From assembly GCF_004765785.1 (NCBI RefSeq), contig NZ_SBIT01000015.1, positions 62,001 through 126,000 on the forward strand: DNA of 64,000 nt, written 5' to 3'. Numbering within the stretch: the stretch's first letter is position 1; every line of letters begins with the position of its first letter. Below the pieces are notes generated by a model. The model had not been told where the DNA came from and ran no database searches. It was given only the letters and a program-made list of their open reading frames with translations. Below are positions 7,800 through 16,565 of this stretch, in pieces. The position numbers were made by a program, and so were the translations under genes. Source of the DNA: Halorussus ruber. GTDB lineage: Archaea > Halobacteriota > Halobacteria > Halobacteriales > Haladaptataceae.

Positions 7800-10409
7800 T
7801 TACGCCGAATCCGGGGAGGCTCGACCTACTCCGTCGTCGGCATCTTCGGAACTGCCCTCGTCTCCGGAACCGTTCTCGTCGGTAGCGTCGGAGTCGGACA
7901 CTTCCTCGCTCGTTTCCTCCTCTGTTGCCACATCTTCCTCACCGTCACCCTTCCCGACAGTCTCGCCCTCACTCGCCTCGTCGTCCTCGACCCGCCACGG
8001 GTCGTCGGTCGCGTCGCCCAACAGGTCGTCGGGGTCGTCGGAATCGTCGGCGTCCACGGGGAGCGAGAGTTGCTCGTCCAGTCGCTCGCCCGCCGACTCG
8101 CTGTCGGCGAATCGGCCGCTGGCTTCGGCCTCGGTCTCGAAGCGAGCCAGCGCCTCCGAGAGGCGGTCGGCCTGCGCGGTCAGGTCGCTGGCCGAGCGCG
8201 AGACTTCGGTTAGGGCGGTGGTCTGCTCCTCGGCGGCGGCCGCGACGTTCTCGGCCTCTGCGGTCGTCGCGTCGCTGATGCGGGCCACCTCGTCGAACAT
8301 CGTGACGACCTCCTCGGTCGAGTCGGCCTGCTCCTCGGTCGCTTCGCTGATGTTCTGAACCCCGGTGTTGGTCTCCTGCGCGTAGTCGGCGATTTCCTCC
8401 AGCGCGTCCACGGCCTCGGCGATGGAGTCGGTGTGGCGCGAAATCTGGTCGCTGGCCGACTGGACCTCGTCGCCGGTCCGCTCGGTCTGGTCCTTGATGC
8501 GTTCGAGGCGCTGCTCGATGTCCTCGGAGGCCACCTTGGCCTCCTCGGCGAGTTCCTTGATCTTGTTCGCCACCGCCGCGAAGCCCTCGGGGTTGCCCCC
8601 GTCGGTACTGGAGCGAGAGACCTCGATGCTGGCGTTGAGCGCGAGCATGTTGGTCTGGGTGGCGATTTCGCCGATGAACTCGATGAGTTCGTCCACCTCG
8701 GTCACCTCGTCTTCGAGGCGCTCGATTTCGGCGACCGCCTCGTCGGAGGTCTCCTCGATTTTGTCGAGGCCTTCGATGGCTTGCTGTGCGGCTTCCCGGC
8801 CCTCGCGGCCGGTCTCGGCGGTCTCCGCCGCGAGGTCGGCGACCTCGTTCGAGGAGGCCGCGATCTCCTCGGTCGTGGCCGAGAGGCCGCTCATCTCGTC
8901 GGCGACCGCTTGGAGGCGCTCGTTCTGGACCTCGGCACCGTCCGAGATTTCCTGCACGGATTCGGTCACCTGCTCGCTGGCCGAATAGACCTCCTCGGAG
9001 GAGGCGGTCACGACTTCGCTGGCCGAGTAGACCTCGTCGGCGAACGCCTTCAGGTCGGCCAGCGTCTCCTCGATGTCGGCCATCATCTCGTTGAACGCCT
9101 CGGCGATGTCCGACATCGCCTCGTTGTCGCTCTCGGGGTCCATCCGGCCGGTGAGGTCGCCGTCGGCGCACGCTTCCATCACGTCGCTGTAGTCGTCGGC
9201 CTTCTGCTCCAGATGGCTGTTGAGTTGCTCGGTGGTCCGAATCTGGTCGCGGAGTTCGTCGCGCATGTCGGCGAACGCCTCGTAGAGCCTGCCGAACTCG
9301 TCGTCGCGGGGCGTCTGGAGGTCCACGTCGAGTTCGCCCCGGCCCATCCGCTCGCTCCGCTCGCGGAGGTCCGCCAGCGGTCTGACGGTTCGTCTCCCGA
9401 GGACCATCCCGACGCCGACGAGCGCCAGCAAGCTCGCGCCGACGAGGTAGCCGATGTTCCGGCCGACCGCGCTCCCGAGGGCGTAGGCCTCGGACTTCCG
9501 GATGGCGGTCACGGCGACCCACCGGGTGCCCTCGATGGGCGCGAACGCCAGCACGAAGTCGCCGCGCTCGCGGAGCGTGACCTGCTGGTCGGGGACGCGA
9601 CTGCCGACCAGTCCCGCCGACGAGACGTTGGTCGCGTCGGATTCGAGGACGGTCTCGCCCCCAGTATTCACAATCCACGTCGTCTGGTTGGTCGCGGGCT
9701 GGTGGAGATTCGCCACCCGGTCGTCGATGCCGCCCGCGACGACGAGGTAGACGTCCTCGCTCCCGGCGACGGGGCTGGCGACGGCCATGTACTTGTCGTC
9801 CTCGGTGTACCACGGCGAGTCCTCGTCGGTGTAGGTCGTGGTCTTCGAGACGTAGGCCTTCGAGGTCCACGCGTCGTCGGTTCCCTCGAAGGAGTCGGCC
9901 ACGGCGGGGTCGGCCCACGGCATCTCGACCCGGTCGAGCGACCAGCCTTCGACGGTCCGCTTGGTGCTGGCGACGACCGTCTGCTCCTCGGCGTCCACCA
10001 GATACAGCGCGGTCACGCCGTTCGAGGAGCGATTGCGCGCGGCGACGAGTCGCTCGCGCATCGCCGACTGGTTGCCCTCCGCGAGCGACTCGCGGGCCGA
10101 GACGGTCCGGGTCTGAGTCCGGATGCCGTCTATCCAGCGACTCAGCGAGTCGGCCTGCAACTCGACGGTGGATTCGACTTGGGCCTCGGAGTCGTCGCGG
10201 GCCATCTCGCGGGCGTCGGCGTAGGTGACCGCTCCCGCCGCCGCGACGACGAGGACCACGAGCGCGATGGCGATCGTGAACTTTGCCGCGTACCGGCGAC
10301 GGATCACCGAAGGTGTCACGGTCGAGACGAGACGACACCACACCGAACGGTCCCCACAGCTGTCCGACTCCTTTTCAGCCGAACCCCCGCCGCTACTGTT
10401 ATCTCTCAT
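7800..10409 (-). CDS. methyl-accepting chemotaxis protein (halobacterial transducer)
   Basis: An 869-residue transmembrane transducer. A membrane helix (about 44-62) is followed by an extracellular sensory region of about 250 residues (probably Cache-type; PWYTEDDKYMAVASPVAGS) and a second helix (NIGYLVGASLLALVGVG, about 310-328). One or two HAMP domains follow (RRTVRPLADLRERSERMGRG; ACADGDLTGRMDPESDNEAM), then the long coiled-coil signalling domain with the hairpin tip IATQTNMLALNASIEVSRSS. The last about 110 residues are an acidic low-complexity tail. It should signal through CheA/CheW to the archaellum; the ligand is unknown. The natural start may lie further in, near VTPSVIRRRYAAKF, as in related transducers. 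Confidence 0.93.
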   Translation of the reverse strand: MRDNSSGGGSAEKESDSCGDRSVWCRLVSTVTPSVIRRRYAAKFTIAIALVVLVVAAAGAVTYADAREMARDDSEAQVESTVELQADSLSRWIDGIRTQTRTVSARESLAEGNQSAMRERLVAARNRSSNGVTALYLVDAEEQTVVASTKRTVEGWSLDRVEMPWADPAVADSFEGTDDAWTSKAYVSKTTTYTDEDSPWYTEDDKYMAVASPVAGSEDVYLVVAGGIDDRVANLHQPATNQTTWIVNTGGETVLESDATNVSSAGLVGSRVPDQQVTLRERGDFVLAFAPIEGTRWVAVTAIRKSEAYALGSAVGRNIGYLVGASLLALVGVGMVLGRRTVRPLADLRERSERMGRGELDVDLQTPRDDEFGRLYEAFADMRDELRDQIRTTEQLNSHLEQKADDYSDVMEACADGDLTGRMDPESDNEAMSDIAEAFNEMMADIEETLADLKAFADEVYSASEVVTASSEEVYSASEQVTESVQEISDGAEVQNERLQAVADEMSGLSATTEEIAASSNEVADLAAETAETGREGREAAQQAIEGLDKIEETSDEAVAEIERLEDEVTEVDELIEFIGEIATQTNMLALNASIEVSRSSTDGGNPEGFAAVANKIKELAEEAKVASEDIEQRLERIKDQTERTGDEVQSASDQISRHTDSIAEAVDALEEIADYAQETNTGVQNISEATEEQADSTEEVVTMFDEVARISDATTAEAENVAAAAEEQTTALTEVSRSASDLTAQADRLSEALARFETEAEASGRFADSESAGERLDEQLSLPVDADDSDDPDDLLGDATDDPWRVEDDEASEGETVGKGDGEEDVATEEETSEEVSDSDATDENGSGDEGSSEDADDGVGRASPDSA

Positions 10410-10956
10410 TTATGTGTTCGTCTTTTCGATAGTTCTGGCATAAATCTAATTGCCGATTTTGTTATCTAAGATTTCGGGTAGGTGGTAAGCGACGGTCTGC
10501 AGAACGCCACCCGGCGAGGCGAGCGGAAACGGAGGGAATCGAGAAAGCAAGTAAAATAATGCTTTAATATATGAATGCCTATTTCTAGAGAATATTTCTG
10601 TTTCTGCCCGGGCGCTCTCGGGCGACTCTCCACACGAACGGCGGCCTGCGGATAATCCGCCGAGCGACGGCCTGCCGACCATCCGCACAGCGACACCGGC
10701 CCGATAGCTACCGTGAATGGTCGGCGTCTCTCCTCGACCGAGGAGCAACCGATTCGGTAAATTATCAGTTCGATTATTCGATTGTTTCCGTCGCGTCGCT
10801 CCCGTCCGCCGACGTCCGCGTCTCCGCGAGTTGGAGCAACTGAATCGCCTCCCGAACGTGGAAGTTCGCCTCGTCGGCGTCGTCGGTCCGAACGCGATGG
10901 AGTTTCGAGACGGCCGGAAGACGGGCATTTAGGGCGCTCCGCGACCAACCCCCGGC
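10410..10956. other. intergenic region with short GC-rich direct repeats
   Basis: Nothing coding is convincing here. The stretch at about 10640-10692 contains two related 26-nt units, read on the minus strand as CGCTGTGCGGATGGTCGGCA followed by GGCCGT and CGCTCGGCGGATTATCCGCA followed by GGCCGC. They resemble the CGCTCGG units found upstream of the structured repeats. The left part (10430-10450, ATTTATGCC on the minus strand) probably contains the transducer promoter. Confidence 0.4.
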
Positions 10957-12051
10957 ATGGTCGAAGACAGCGACGAACTGCTGATGACGCCCGGCCCCAC
11001 CGCCGTCCCGCCGGGCGTGCGCGAAGCGATGAGCCGAGCACCCCTCAATCCCGACGTGCAGGCCGAGTTCTCGCCGTTCTACCGCGACGTACTCGACAAA
11101 CTCGCCGCCGTCCACGGCACCGACGACGACCCCCTGATTCTGAGCGGCGAGGGGATGCTCGGCCTCGAAGCCAGCGTGGCCTCGCTGGTCGAGGAGGGCG
11201 AGGAGGTCCTCTGTCTGGCGAACGGTCTCTTCGGCGCGGGCTTTTCGGACTTCGCGGCGATGCACGGCGGCGAGGCGGTCGTCCACGACGCGCCCCACGA
11301 CGAGGGGTTCGACCCCGAGGCGGTCAAGTCGGTCGTGGAGAATCACGACTTCGCGGTCGCCACGATGGTCCACTGCGAGACGCCGACCGGACTGCTCAAC
11401 GACTTCGGCGAGATTCTGGAACTCTTGCAGGACGAGGGTATCCTGACCATCGTGGACGCCGTCTCCTCGCTCGGCGGCGCGCCGGTCCCGACCGAGCACA
11501 TCGACGTGTGTCTCGGGGCGTCCCAGAAGTGTTTCAGTTCTCCGCCGGGCCTGACCACCCTCTCGGTCAGCGACCGGGCGTGGGAGAAAGTCGAGGCGAC
11601 CGACCAGACCACCTTCTACACCAGCCTCGAACCGTGGCGCGACGTCGAGATTCCCGAGGAGGAACCGCCGCACCTGCCCTACACCCACGCGGTGTCGAAC
11701 CTCTACGCGCTCGACGCCTCGCTCGACCGACTGCTGGACGAGGGCCTCGAAAGCGTCTACGACCGCCACGAGGAGGTCGCCGACTACTGCCGACAGCGCG
11801 GTCGTGACCTCGGCCTCGAACCCTTCCCCGCCGACGAATCGCTCTGCTCGCCGACCGTGACCGCCTTCCGGGTCGAAGGGCGAGCGAAAGACCTCCGGAA
11901 GCGACTCGAAGCGAATCACGGCATCGTCACGGCCACCGGACTCGGCGAGCGGGCCGACGATATTCTCCGGGTCGGTCACATGGGCTACAACGCCGACCGC
12001 GAGCGCGTCGAGGAGACGATGGACGCGCTCGCAGACGTGATGAACCGATAG
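10957..12051 (+). CDS. class V aminotransferase (alanine-glyoxylate/serine-pyruvate type)
   Basis: A 364-residue fold-type I PLP enzyme. It opens with LLMTPGPTAVPPGVREAMSR, the classic start of the serine-pyruvate/alanine-glyoxylate aminotransferase family, and contains LILSGEGMLGLEA, VDAVSSLGGAPV (cofactor Asp), and GASQKCFSSPPGL with the Schiff-base lysine near residue 192. The C-terminal domain ends with RVGHMGYNADRERVEETMDA. It probably moves an amino group between a small amino acid and a keto acid in the cytoplasm. No operon partner follows in the same direction. Confidence 0.9.
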   Translation: MVEDSDELLMTPGPTAVPPGVREAMSRAPLNPDVQAEFSPFYRDVLDKLAAVHGTDDDPLILSGEGMLGLEASVASLVEEGEEVLCLANGLFGAGFSDFAAMHGGEAVVHDAPHDEGFDPEAVKSVVENHDFAVATMVHCETPTGLLNDFGEILELLQDEGILTIVDAVSSLGGAPVPTEHIDVCLGASQKCFSSPPGLTTLSVSDRAWEKVEATDQTTFYTSLEPWRDVEIPEEEPPHLPYTHAVSNLYALDASLDRLLDEGLESVYDRHEEVADYCRQRGRDLGLEPFPADESLCSPTVTAFRVEGRAKDLRKRLEANHGIVTATGLGERADDILRVGHMGYNADRERVEETMDALADVMNR

Positions 12052-12115
12052 CATCGGTCCGGGCCGACACCGAGCGGACCTCACTACGGACCGAGGAGAC
12101 CTGAGCGTGAATCGG

Positions 12116-12468
12116 TCACGCTCGGGCCTCCTCGATGGTCTCGATGACGCGCTGAGACAGGTCAACGTCCGAAAGCTCGCCGCGCGCGTGGCCGACCAAC
12201 CACTCGCGGTCGGCCCGCCACGTCCCGCGGGGTTCGTCCTCGATGCTCGCCACCGCCGCGCGCACGTCGGTCGGGTCCCACCCGTCCTCGGACAGCGCCA
12301 GCAGGCGGTTCAGCACCCGACCGACCTCGCGGTGGGGGACGCCGCGCCGGGCGTGGCCGTCTCGTACTCGACGCGCAGGGTCCCCTCCTCGGTGGTCAGA
12401 TTCGTCACGTAGACGCCGTGGCTCATCAGTCGCTGTTCCAGTCGCTCGCGGACCTCCTCGTCGTCCAT
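12116..12468 (-). pseudogene. conserved small haloarchaeal gene broken by a one-base frameshift
   Basis: Translation from ATG at 12466-12468 gives MDDEEVRERLEQRLMSHGVY...VEYETATPG, then runs into a stop. From about 12352 the adjacent frame continues smoothly as RGVPHREVGRVLNRLLALSE through WRADREWLVGHARGELSDVD to a stop at 12116. Joining the frames gives a single acidic protein of about 117 residues. The break is in a GC-repeat (CCCGGCGCGGCG on the coding strand), where one base appears to be missing. It is either a recent pseudogene or a sequencing or assembly error. Function is unknown. Confidence 0.7.
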
Positions 12469-12505
12469 GCCGAGGAGTACGGTTCGCGGCGGGTAAAGAC
12501 CCCTG

Positions 12506-12727
12506 CTACCAGAAGCCCTGAGAGTCCCGCGGCGCGACGCAGGCGCAGGTCACGGTCGGGTCCAGAACGTCGTCCACAGGTAACTCCTCGCCGCACTCCG
12601 CGCAGATGACCGTCGTCGCTTCGCTTCGCCGGTAGCGACGGAGCGCGTGCGCGCCGATTACCGCACCGGCGGCCAGTCCGACCGCTCCGGCCAGCGCCTT
12701 GTCTAGTATCGCAGTCTCGCGTGCCAT
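12506..12727 (-). CDS. small membrane-anchored zinc-ribbon protein (73 aa)
   Basis: The 73 residues hold one transmembrane helix (KALAGAVGLAAGAVIGAHAL, about 10-29), a short basic stretch RRYRR that should face the cytoplasm, and a zinc-ribbon-like part with CAECGEELPVDD and CACVAP. Three or four cysteines could bind zinc. The protein is a conserved type in haloarchaea without known role. Confidence 0.7.
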   Translation of the reverse strand: MARETAILDKALAGAVGLAAGAVIGAHALRRYRRSEATTVICAECGEELPVDDVLDPTVTCACVAPRDSQGFW

Positions 12728-12841
12728 GCGCTCCCGAGGTTCGGCCAGAAACTTAAAGGCATTGACGCGGGGAAAACAACAGAATTCGTTCGTGTCTGAA
12801 AAATTGCAAGCTTTTTACCATCGACGGTGGTAGCCGACCGC

Positions 12842-13276
12842 ATGGACGACCTCACCGAGTACCACGACGACGAGAACGCGCTCGTGAAACTGACCTCGCT
12901 CGTCGTCCTCGGCGTCGGCCTCGCCGGGTTCTTTCTGGGCTACGACTGGTTCTGGGTCGTGTTCGCGGTCGGGTTCGCCGCCGTCGTTCCCATCGTGAAG
13001 GTGCTGACCGACCTCCTCGGAGTCGACGAGACCGCCGAGCGCGACCGCCGACCGCGGAACCGCACCGACCAGCGACCGTGTCCGACTACGGGCGACCGGG
13101 TCGCAGACACCGAGTCGAAGCAGGACGCCCTCGACGCGCTCCGGAGTCGGTACGCTCGCGGCGACCTCTCCGACGCCGAGTTCGAGCGCAAAGTCGAGAC
13201 CCTGCTGGAGACCGAGACGCCCGAGAGTGCGCGAAAACACGTCGAGCAGGAGATGGAAACTGCGACCGACAGATGA
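12842..13276 (+). CDS. SHOCT-domain membrane protein
   Basis: A 144-residue protein with two adjacent hydrophobic helices (LTSLVVLGVGLAGFFLGYDW; FWVVFAVGFAAVVPIVKVL), a linker rich in Arg and Pro, and a C-terminal SHOCT motif (DALDALRSRYARGDLSDAEF plus ERKVETLLE). SHOCT segments are short amphipathic helices thought to mediate oligomerisation. The start at 12842 was preferred to the in-frame ATG 15 bases upstream, because the domain and the TATA-like TTTTTACC near 12811-12818 fit it better. Confidence 0.8.
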   Translation: MDDLTEYHDDENALVKLTSLVVLGVGLAGFFLGYDWFWVVFAVGFAAVVPIVKVLTDLLGVDETAERDRRPRNRTDQRPCPTTGDRVADTESKQDALDALRSRYARGDLSDAEFERKVETLLETETPESARKHVEQEMETATDR

Positions 13277-13296
13277 CTCGCCTTCTCCGGTCGGGT

Positions 13297-13665
13297 GACA
13301 TGCGGCACATGTGACATCCTCCCGCGGCTAAAGTCGCGGGCCTCCCGAACCGCACAAGGTGCGATTCCCGTCAATTCGGAAGGTTGGGAGTCTCAGGTTT
13401 GCGACCGACGGCGCTGGCTCTGCCACGAAGCCGATACTCGTCCCCCGTGTGGGGCTTCGAGGTATCTGGTTTTGTGTCGGTCGGCGCGGTCGGCTTACCT
13501 TTTACTTTCGGCTACTCGCCGTGGCAAACACCGAGTCAACTGCCAGTTTTCCGCGCACAGCCCACGGTACATCGCGCTGAACTGTGAATCTTCCGACACG
13601 GACGAACGCGAGACGATGACGCCGATTCGGCCACGCCCTAACGGCGTGGTATTCTCGCTTGCAAT
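13297..13665 (-). mobile_element. IS200/IS605-derived non-autonomous element (MITE-like), no transposase gene
   Basis: Read on the minus strand, the element starts with a subterminal hairpin CCACGCC-CTAAC-GGCGTGG (13631-13649) like the left-end hairpins of IS200/IS605 elements in haloarchaea. It ends near 13312 with CCCGCGGC-TAAA-GTCGCGGG (13321-13340) followed by AGGATGTCAC, which is the typical right-end hairpin and terminus. About 290 bases lie between, with a third hairpin (CGCAC-AAG-GTGCG, 13351-13363). No TnpA or TnpB coding remains. The right end resembles regions that yield the guide (omega) RNA of TnpB elements. Boundaries are approximate. Confidence 0.6.
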
Positions 13666-13667
13666 AA

Positions 13668-13678
13668 CTATAAAAGGC
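13668..13678 (+). promoter_or_regulatory. TATA box of the 124-aa membrane protein gene
   Basis: ACTATAAAAGG is 23-33 bases before the ATG at 13701, so transcription should begin at or just before the start codon (leaderless). Confidence 0.55.
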
Positions 13679-13700
13679 CAGTCGATTCAGATACGGACAC

Positions 13701-14075
13701 ATGGTAGGGTTCCTGAACTTCGTCATCGGTTTCGTCGTGAGCCTCCTCATCGGAGCGTTCGGGATTTACGTCGGCGCGCGCGTCATCGCCGACCGTGACG
13801 ACTACGAGTACGCGATTCTGACTGCGCTCGTCGGCGCGCTCGTCTGGTGGCTGGTCGCCGGGATATTCAGCCTCATCCCCCTCGTCGGGGGCCTCATCGG
13901 GTCGGTCCTCGGCCTGCTGGCGTGGGTGTACGTCATCAACGCGCGCTACCCCGGTGGCTGGGGCAAGGCCATCGGCATCGCGCTGGTCGCGTACCTCACC
14001 GTCTGGGTCGTGCTGGTCGCGCTCGGCACGGTCGGCCTCATCGCGCCGGACGCCCTCGGCGTCCCCGGCCTCTAA
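13701..14075 (+). CDS. small integral membrane protein (124 aa)
   Basis: The 124 residues form about four hydrophobic helices (FLNFVIGFVVSLLIGAFGIY; AILTALVGALVWWLVAGIFS; LVGGLIGSVLGLLAWVYVIN; IGIALVAYLTVWVVLVALGT) with a short charged loop DRDDYEY after the first. It resembles widely distributed haloarchaeal proteins of unknown role. It stands alone and starts directly after the IS605-like relic. Confidence 0.75.
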   Translation: MVGFLNFVIGFVVSLLIGAFGIYVGARVIADRDDYEYAILTALVGALVWWLVAGIFSLIPLVGGLIGSVLGLLAWVYVINARYPGGWGKAIGIALVAYLTVWVVLVALGTVGLIAPDALGVPGL

Positions 14076-14103
14076 TCGTTTCGGCGTCTAATCAGTTCGT
14101 CCT

Positions 14104-15279
14104 CTACTCGGTTTTCGACTCTTTTCCGTAGCCTAACTCCTCGGTCACGAGGTCTGCGGCGTTCCGAATCGCGCCCACCGACGAGAGGTATCCCGCCCCG
14201 ACGGTGGTCTTGAGCGCCTTGGCGGCCCGTCCCGTCAGCACCTTCGGGCCGATTTGGGCCACCGCGCCGTCGCCGACCGAGACCAGCCACCCCGGCGAGT
14301 CGAACGCGAAGGGTTCGAGCCGCGGCTCGAAGATATCGTCGCCCTCGCGGTCGTACTCCACGAGGCTGGCGATGTTCCGGGCGACGACGCGGGCCTCTCT
14401 GACCGCGGCCTGCGCGCTCGCCGGGACGGGTTCGCCGTCGGCGTCCACCACGCGGGCCGCGTCTCCGACGACGAAGGTGCCGTCGCCGAGGCGCAGGGTG
14501 TTTTTCACCGCGGGGCGCTCGCCGCCGAGCGCCGCGGGACCGCGGATGCCCCCGGTCCAGACGAACTGGTCGTAGGCGAGTTCTCCGCCGGTTTCGAGTT
14601 CGATGGCCTCGTCGTCGGCCGAGGAGACCGCGGTGCCGGTCCGGACCTCGACGCCCCGGACTTCGAGTTGGTCGCGGACCGCCGCTTGGAAGTTCTCGGG
14701 GAAGGATGGCGCGACGCTGTCGAACTGTTCGAGGAGGGTGATAGCAACGTCGCTCTCGGCGTCCTCCTCTCGGGCGAAGGCGGCGAGCTCGCCCGCGACT
14801 TGGACGCCGGAGAGGCCCGCGCCGCCGACCACGACGTTGGCGGGCGAGTCGGAACTTGCGGATTCGACCGCGTCGAGGAAGTCCGCCCGGATGCGTTCGG
14901 CGTGGGCAATCGTCTTCAGCGGCGTGGCGCGGTCCTCGACGCCCGGCAGGTCGTAGAAGGCGGTCTCGGCCCCGAGACAGACCGCGGCGTAGTCGTAGCC
15001 GATTTCCTCGCCGGAGGCCAGCGAGACGACGCTCTCCTCGGGGTCCACGTCGGCGACCTCGGCTCGGCGGACCGTCGCGCGGTCCAGCACGTCTTCGAGG
15101 TCCACCACGATTTCGTCGGCCAGCGAGGGGCGTCGGACGACGCGGTGGAGTTCGTGCTGGACGAGGTGGCTTCCGGTCTGCTCGACCACCAGAATCTCCA
15201 CGTCGTCGGGGACGGTGCCTTCCAGCTTTCGCGCGAGGGTCAGTCCGGCGTAGCCCGCGCCGAGAATAGCGATTCGCAT
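14104..15279 (-). CDS. NAD(P)/FAD-dependent oxidoreductase (type II NADH dehydrogenase-like)
   Basis: A 391-residue flavoprotein of the pyridine nucleotide-disulfide oxidoreductase family. The FAD-binding loop is at the N-terminus (MRIAILGAGYAGLTLARKLE), the second Rossmann motif is VVVGGAGLSGVQVAGELAAF near 168-187, and the conserved FAD contact is FVVGDAARVVDADGEPVPAS near 270-289. There is no redox CxxC pair, as in non-proton-pumping NADH:quinone oxidoreductases (Ndh-2) and sulfide:quinone oxidoreductases. It could feed electrons to the quinone pool used by the bc complex encoded from 17.7 kb on. The substrate assignment remains tentative. Confidence 0.82.
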   Translation of the reverse strand: MRIAILGAGYAGLTLARKLEGTVPDDVEILVVEQTGSHLVQHELHRVVRRPSLADEIVVDLEDVLDRATVRRAEVADVDPEESVVSLASGEEIGYDYAAVCLGAETAFYDLPGVEDRATPLKTIAHAERIRADFLDAVESASSDSPANVVVGGAGLSGVQVAGELAAFAREEDAESDVAITLLEQFDSVAPSFPENFQAAVRDQLEVRGVEVRTGTAVSSADDEAIELETGGELAYDQFVWTGGIRGPAALGGERPAVKNTLRLGDGTFVVGDAARVVDADGEPVPASAQAAVREARVVARNIASLVEYDREGDDIFEPRLEPFAFDSPGWLVSVGDGAVAQIGPKVLTGRAAKALKTTVGAGYLSSVGAIRNAADLVTEELGYGKESKTE

Positions 15280-15341
15280 TCAATCGGTCGTTGGGGGCGA
15301 GAGGGCTTAGAAGTGAGGGGAGACGGCAGAAACGCGAGCGG

Positions 15342-16325
15342 TCAGAACAGCGCTTCGCTCTCGTCCAGAATCCGGGCGGGGCCGCCGACCTCCCAGACCA
15401 TCGTCTCGACGCCGCAGTCGGCGACGACTTCTTGGACTCTATCGACGTGCTCCTCGGTCGTGTTGACGTAGACGCTCGCGCCGGTGTCGGTCGAGAAGTA
15501 GACCGGTACGTCCTCCTCCTCGCGGAGTTGCCTGACGGCGTTGAAGATGGCGATGGTCTCGGGCTTCCAGTAGACCCACCCGGACGGGCCGGTCATCGTG
15601 GTCGCCGCCAGCGACAGCGAGTCGTGTTCGGCCGTCTCGAAGACGCGCTCGAAGTCGCCCTCGCGGAGCGCGTCGCGCATCTCGGCGAGTTGGTCGTGGA
15701 TGTGGGCGAGTCGCGCCTCGAACATGTGGCTGTCGGCGGCCTCGCGGTGGGCGTGTTCGGTCTCCTTGTAGGCGGGAACCAGTCCCGCGACGATTCGCAC
15801 GTCGTCTTCGAGCGGCGAGTCGAGGCGCTCGGAGCGACAGTCCTCGTCGTTGAGACCGGTGTGGAGGTCGGAGAACCCGCCGGTCACGGCGCGGGCGGCC
15901 GACGAGGAGCCCCGTCGCGCGATGGTCGAAATCTCCGGCCGGGAGAGGTCGAGGTCCGCGGCCTCGGCCAGCGCCATCGCGGCGGCGGCGAACCCCGAGG
16001 AGGACGACCCGAGGCCCACGTTCGAGGGGAAGGAGTTCTCGCTCTCCAGTCGGACGGGATACTCGGCGTGGTCGGCGTCGGCGCGCTCGCGGACCTCGGC
16101 GACGACGCTCGCCACGCGGTCGGCCTCGTGGGCTTCGAGTTCTTCGCCGCCGACGACGAAGGTGTCCGAATCGAGGTCGGGGTCGAACTCGACGGTGGTC
16201 TTGGTGTGGCTCGGCGCGGTGCAGAGGCTGATGGAGTCGTGGTAGGGGAGACGCAGGTCTTCGTCGCGCATCCCGTGGTACTTGACGAGTCCCTGAATCG
16301 GGTGGGCTTTCGCGGTCGCCTTCAT
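15342..16325 (-). CDS. mvaD: phosphomevalonate/diphosphomevalonate decarboxylase
   Basis: A 327-residue GHMP-superfamily enzyme. It begins with KATAKAHPIQGLVKYHGMRD, has the ATP loop NSFPSNVGLGSSSSGFAAAA (about 107-126) and the catalytic region RRGSSSAARAVTGGFSDL (about 148-165), and ends with the usual STDTGASVYVNTTEE part. In Haloferax the homologous MvaD has been shown to act on mevalonate-5-phosphate, giving isopentenyl phosphate in the haloarchaeal mevalonate route; I infer the same here. TTTTAACC on the coding strand, 25-32 bases before the start, is a good TATA box. Confidence 0.88.
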   Translation of the reverse strand: MKATAKAHPIQGLVKYHGMRDEDLRLPYHDSISLCTAPSHTKTTVEFDPDLDSDTFVVGGEELEAHEADRVASVVAEVRERADADHAEYPVRLESENSFPSNVGLGSSSSGFAAAAMALAEAADLDLSRPEISTIARRGSSSAARAVTGGFSDLHTGLNDEDCRSERLDSPLEDDVRIVAGLVPAYKETEHAHREAADSHMFEARLAHIHDQLAEMRDALREGDFERVFETAEHDSLSLAATTMTGPSGWVYWKPETIAIFNAVRQLREEEDVPVYFSTDTGASVYVNTTEEHVDRVQEVVADCGVETMVWEVGGPARILDESEALF

Positions 16326-16565
16326 GCTTTGACGGGGGCGGTTCTGGTGGTTAAAACTCTCGGTACTCCGATAGTGGTCGTGCGTGTCGCGTCTCGGACT
16401 TGTTTTTGTTTCTCTAGAACAACCACTTATTTGGTAAAGAATTGTTTAGTAGTGTTCTCTGGTGAAGAGTCGACTCGGACCGACACGACACGTCGAAGAG
16501 GTGGACTCTTCGGCCCGAAGCGTAGAACACAGAAACGGAGGAGTGACGTTCTGGCCAGTAACAAG
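16326..16565. other. intergenic region
   Basis: The 240 bases carry the mvaD promoter at the left (about 16350-16357) and an AT-rich stretch (16396-16465, including TTATTTGGTAAAG). I see no gene, RNA or repeat that I can defend. Confidence 0.4.

Noticed and set aside
8433-10469. 678-residue plus-strand frame over the chemotaxis transducer
   Set aside because: Antisense shadow caused by GC-rich third codon positions; no domain, and the minus-strand gene has unmistakable transducer motifs.
10446-10928. 160-residue minus-strand frame between the transducer and aminotransferase genes
   Set aside because: Basic, Arg/Ser-rich, and made partly from the GC-rich direct repeats.
13502-13750. 82-residue minus-strand frame in the IS605-like relic as a TnpB or TnpA fragment
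   Set aside because: No RuvC residues, zinc finger or HUH motif; it spans the end hairpin and the next gene's promoter.
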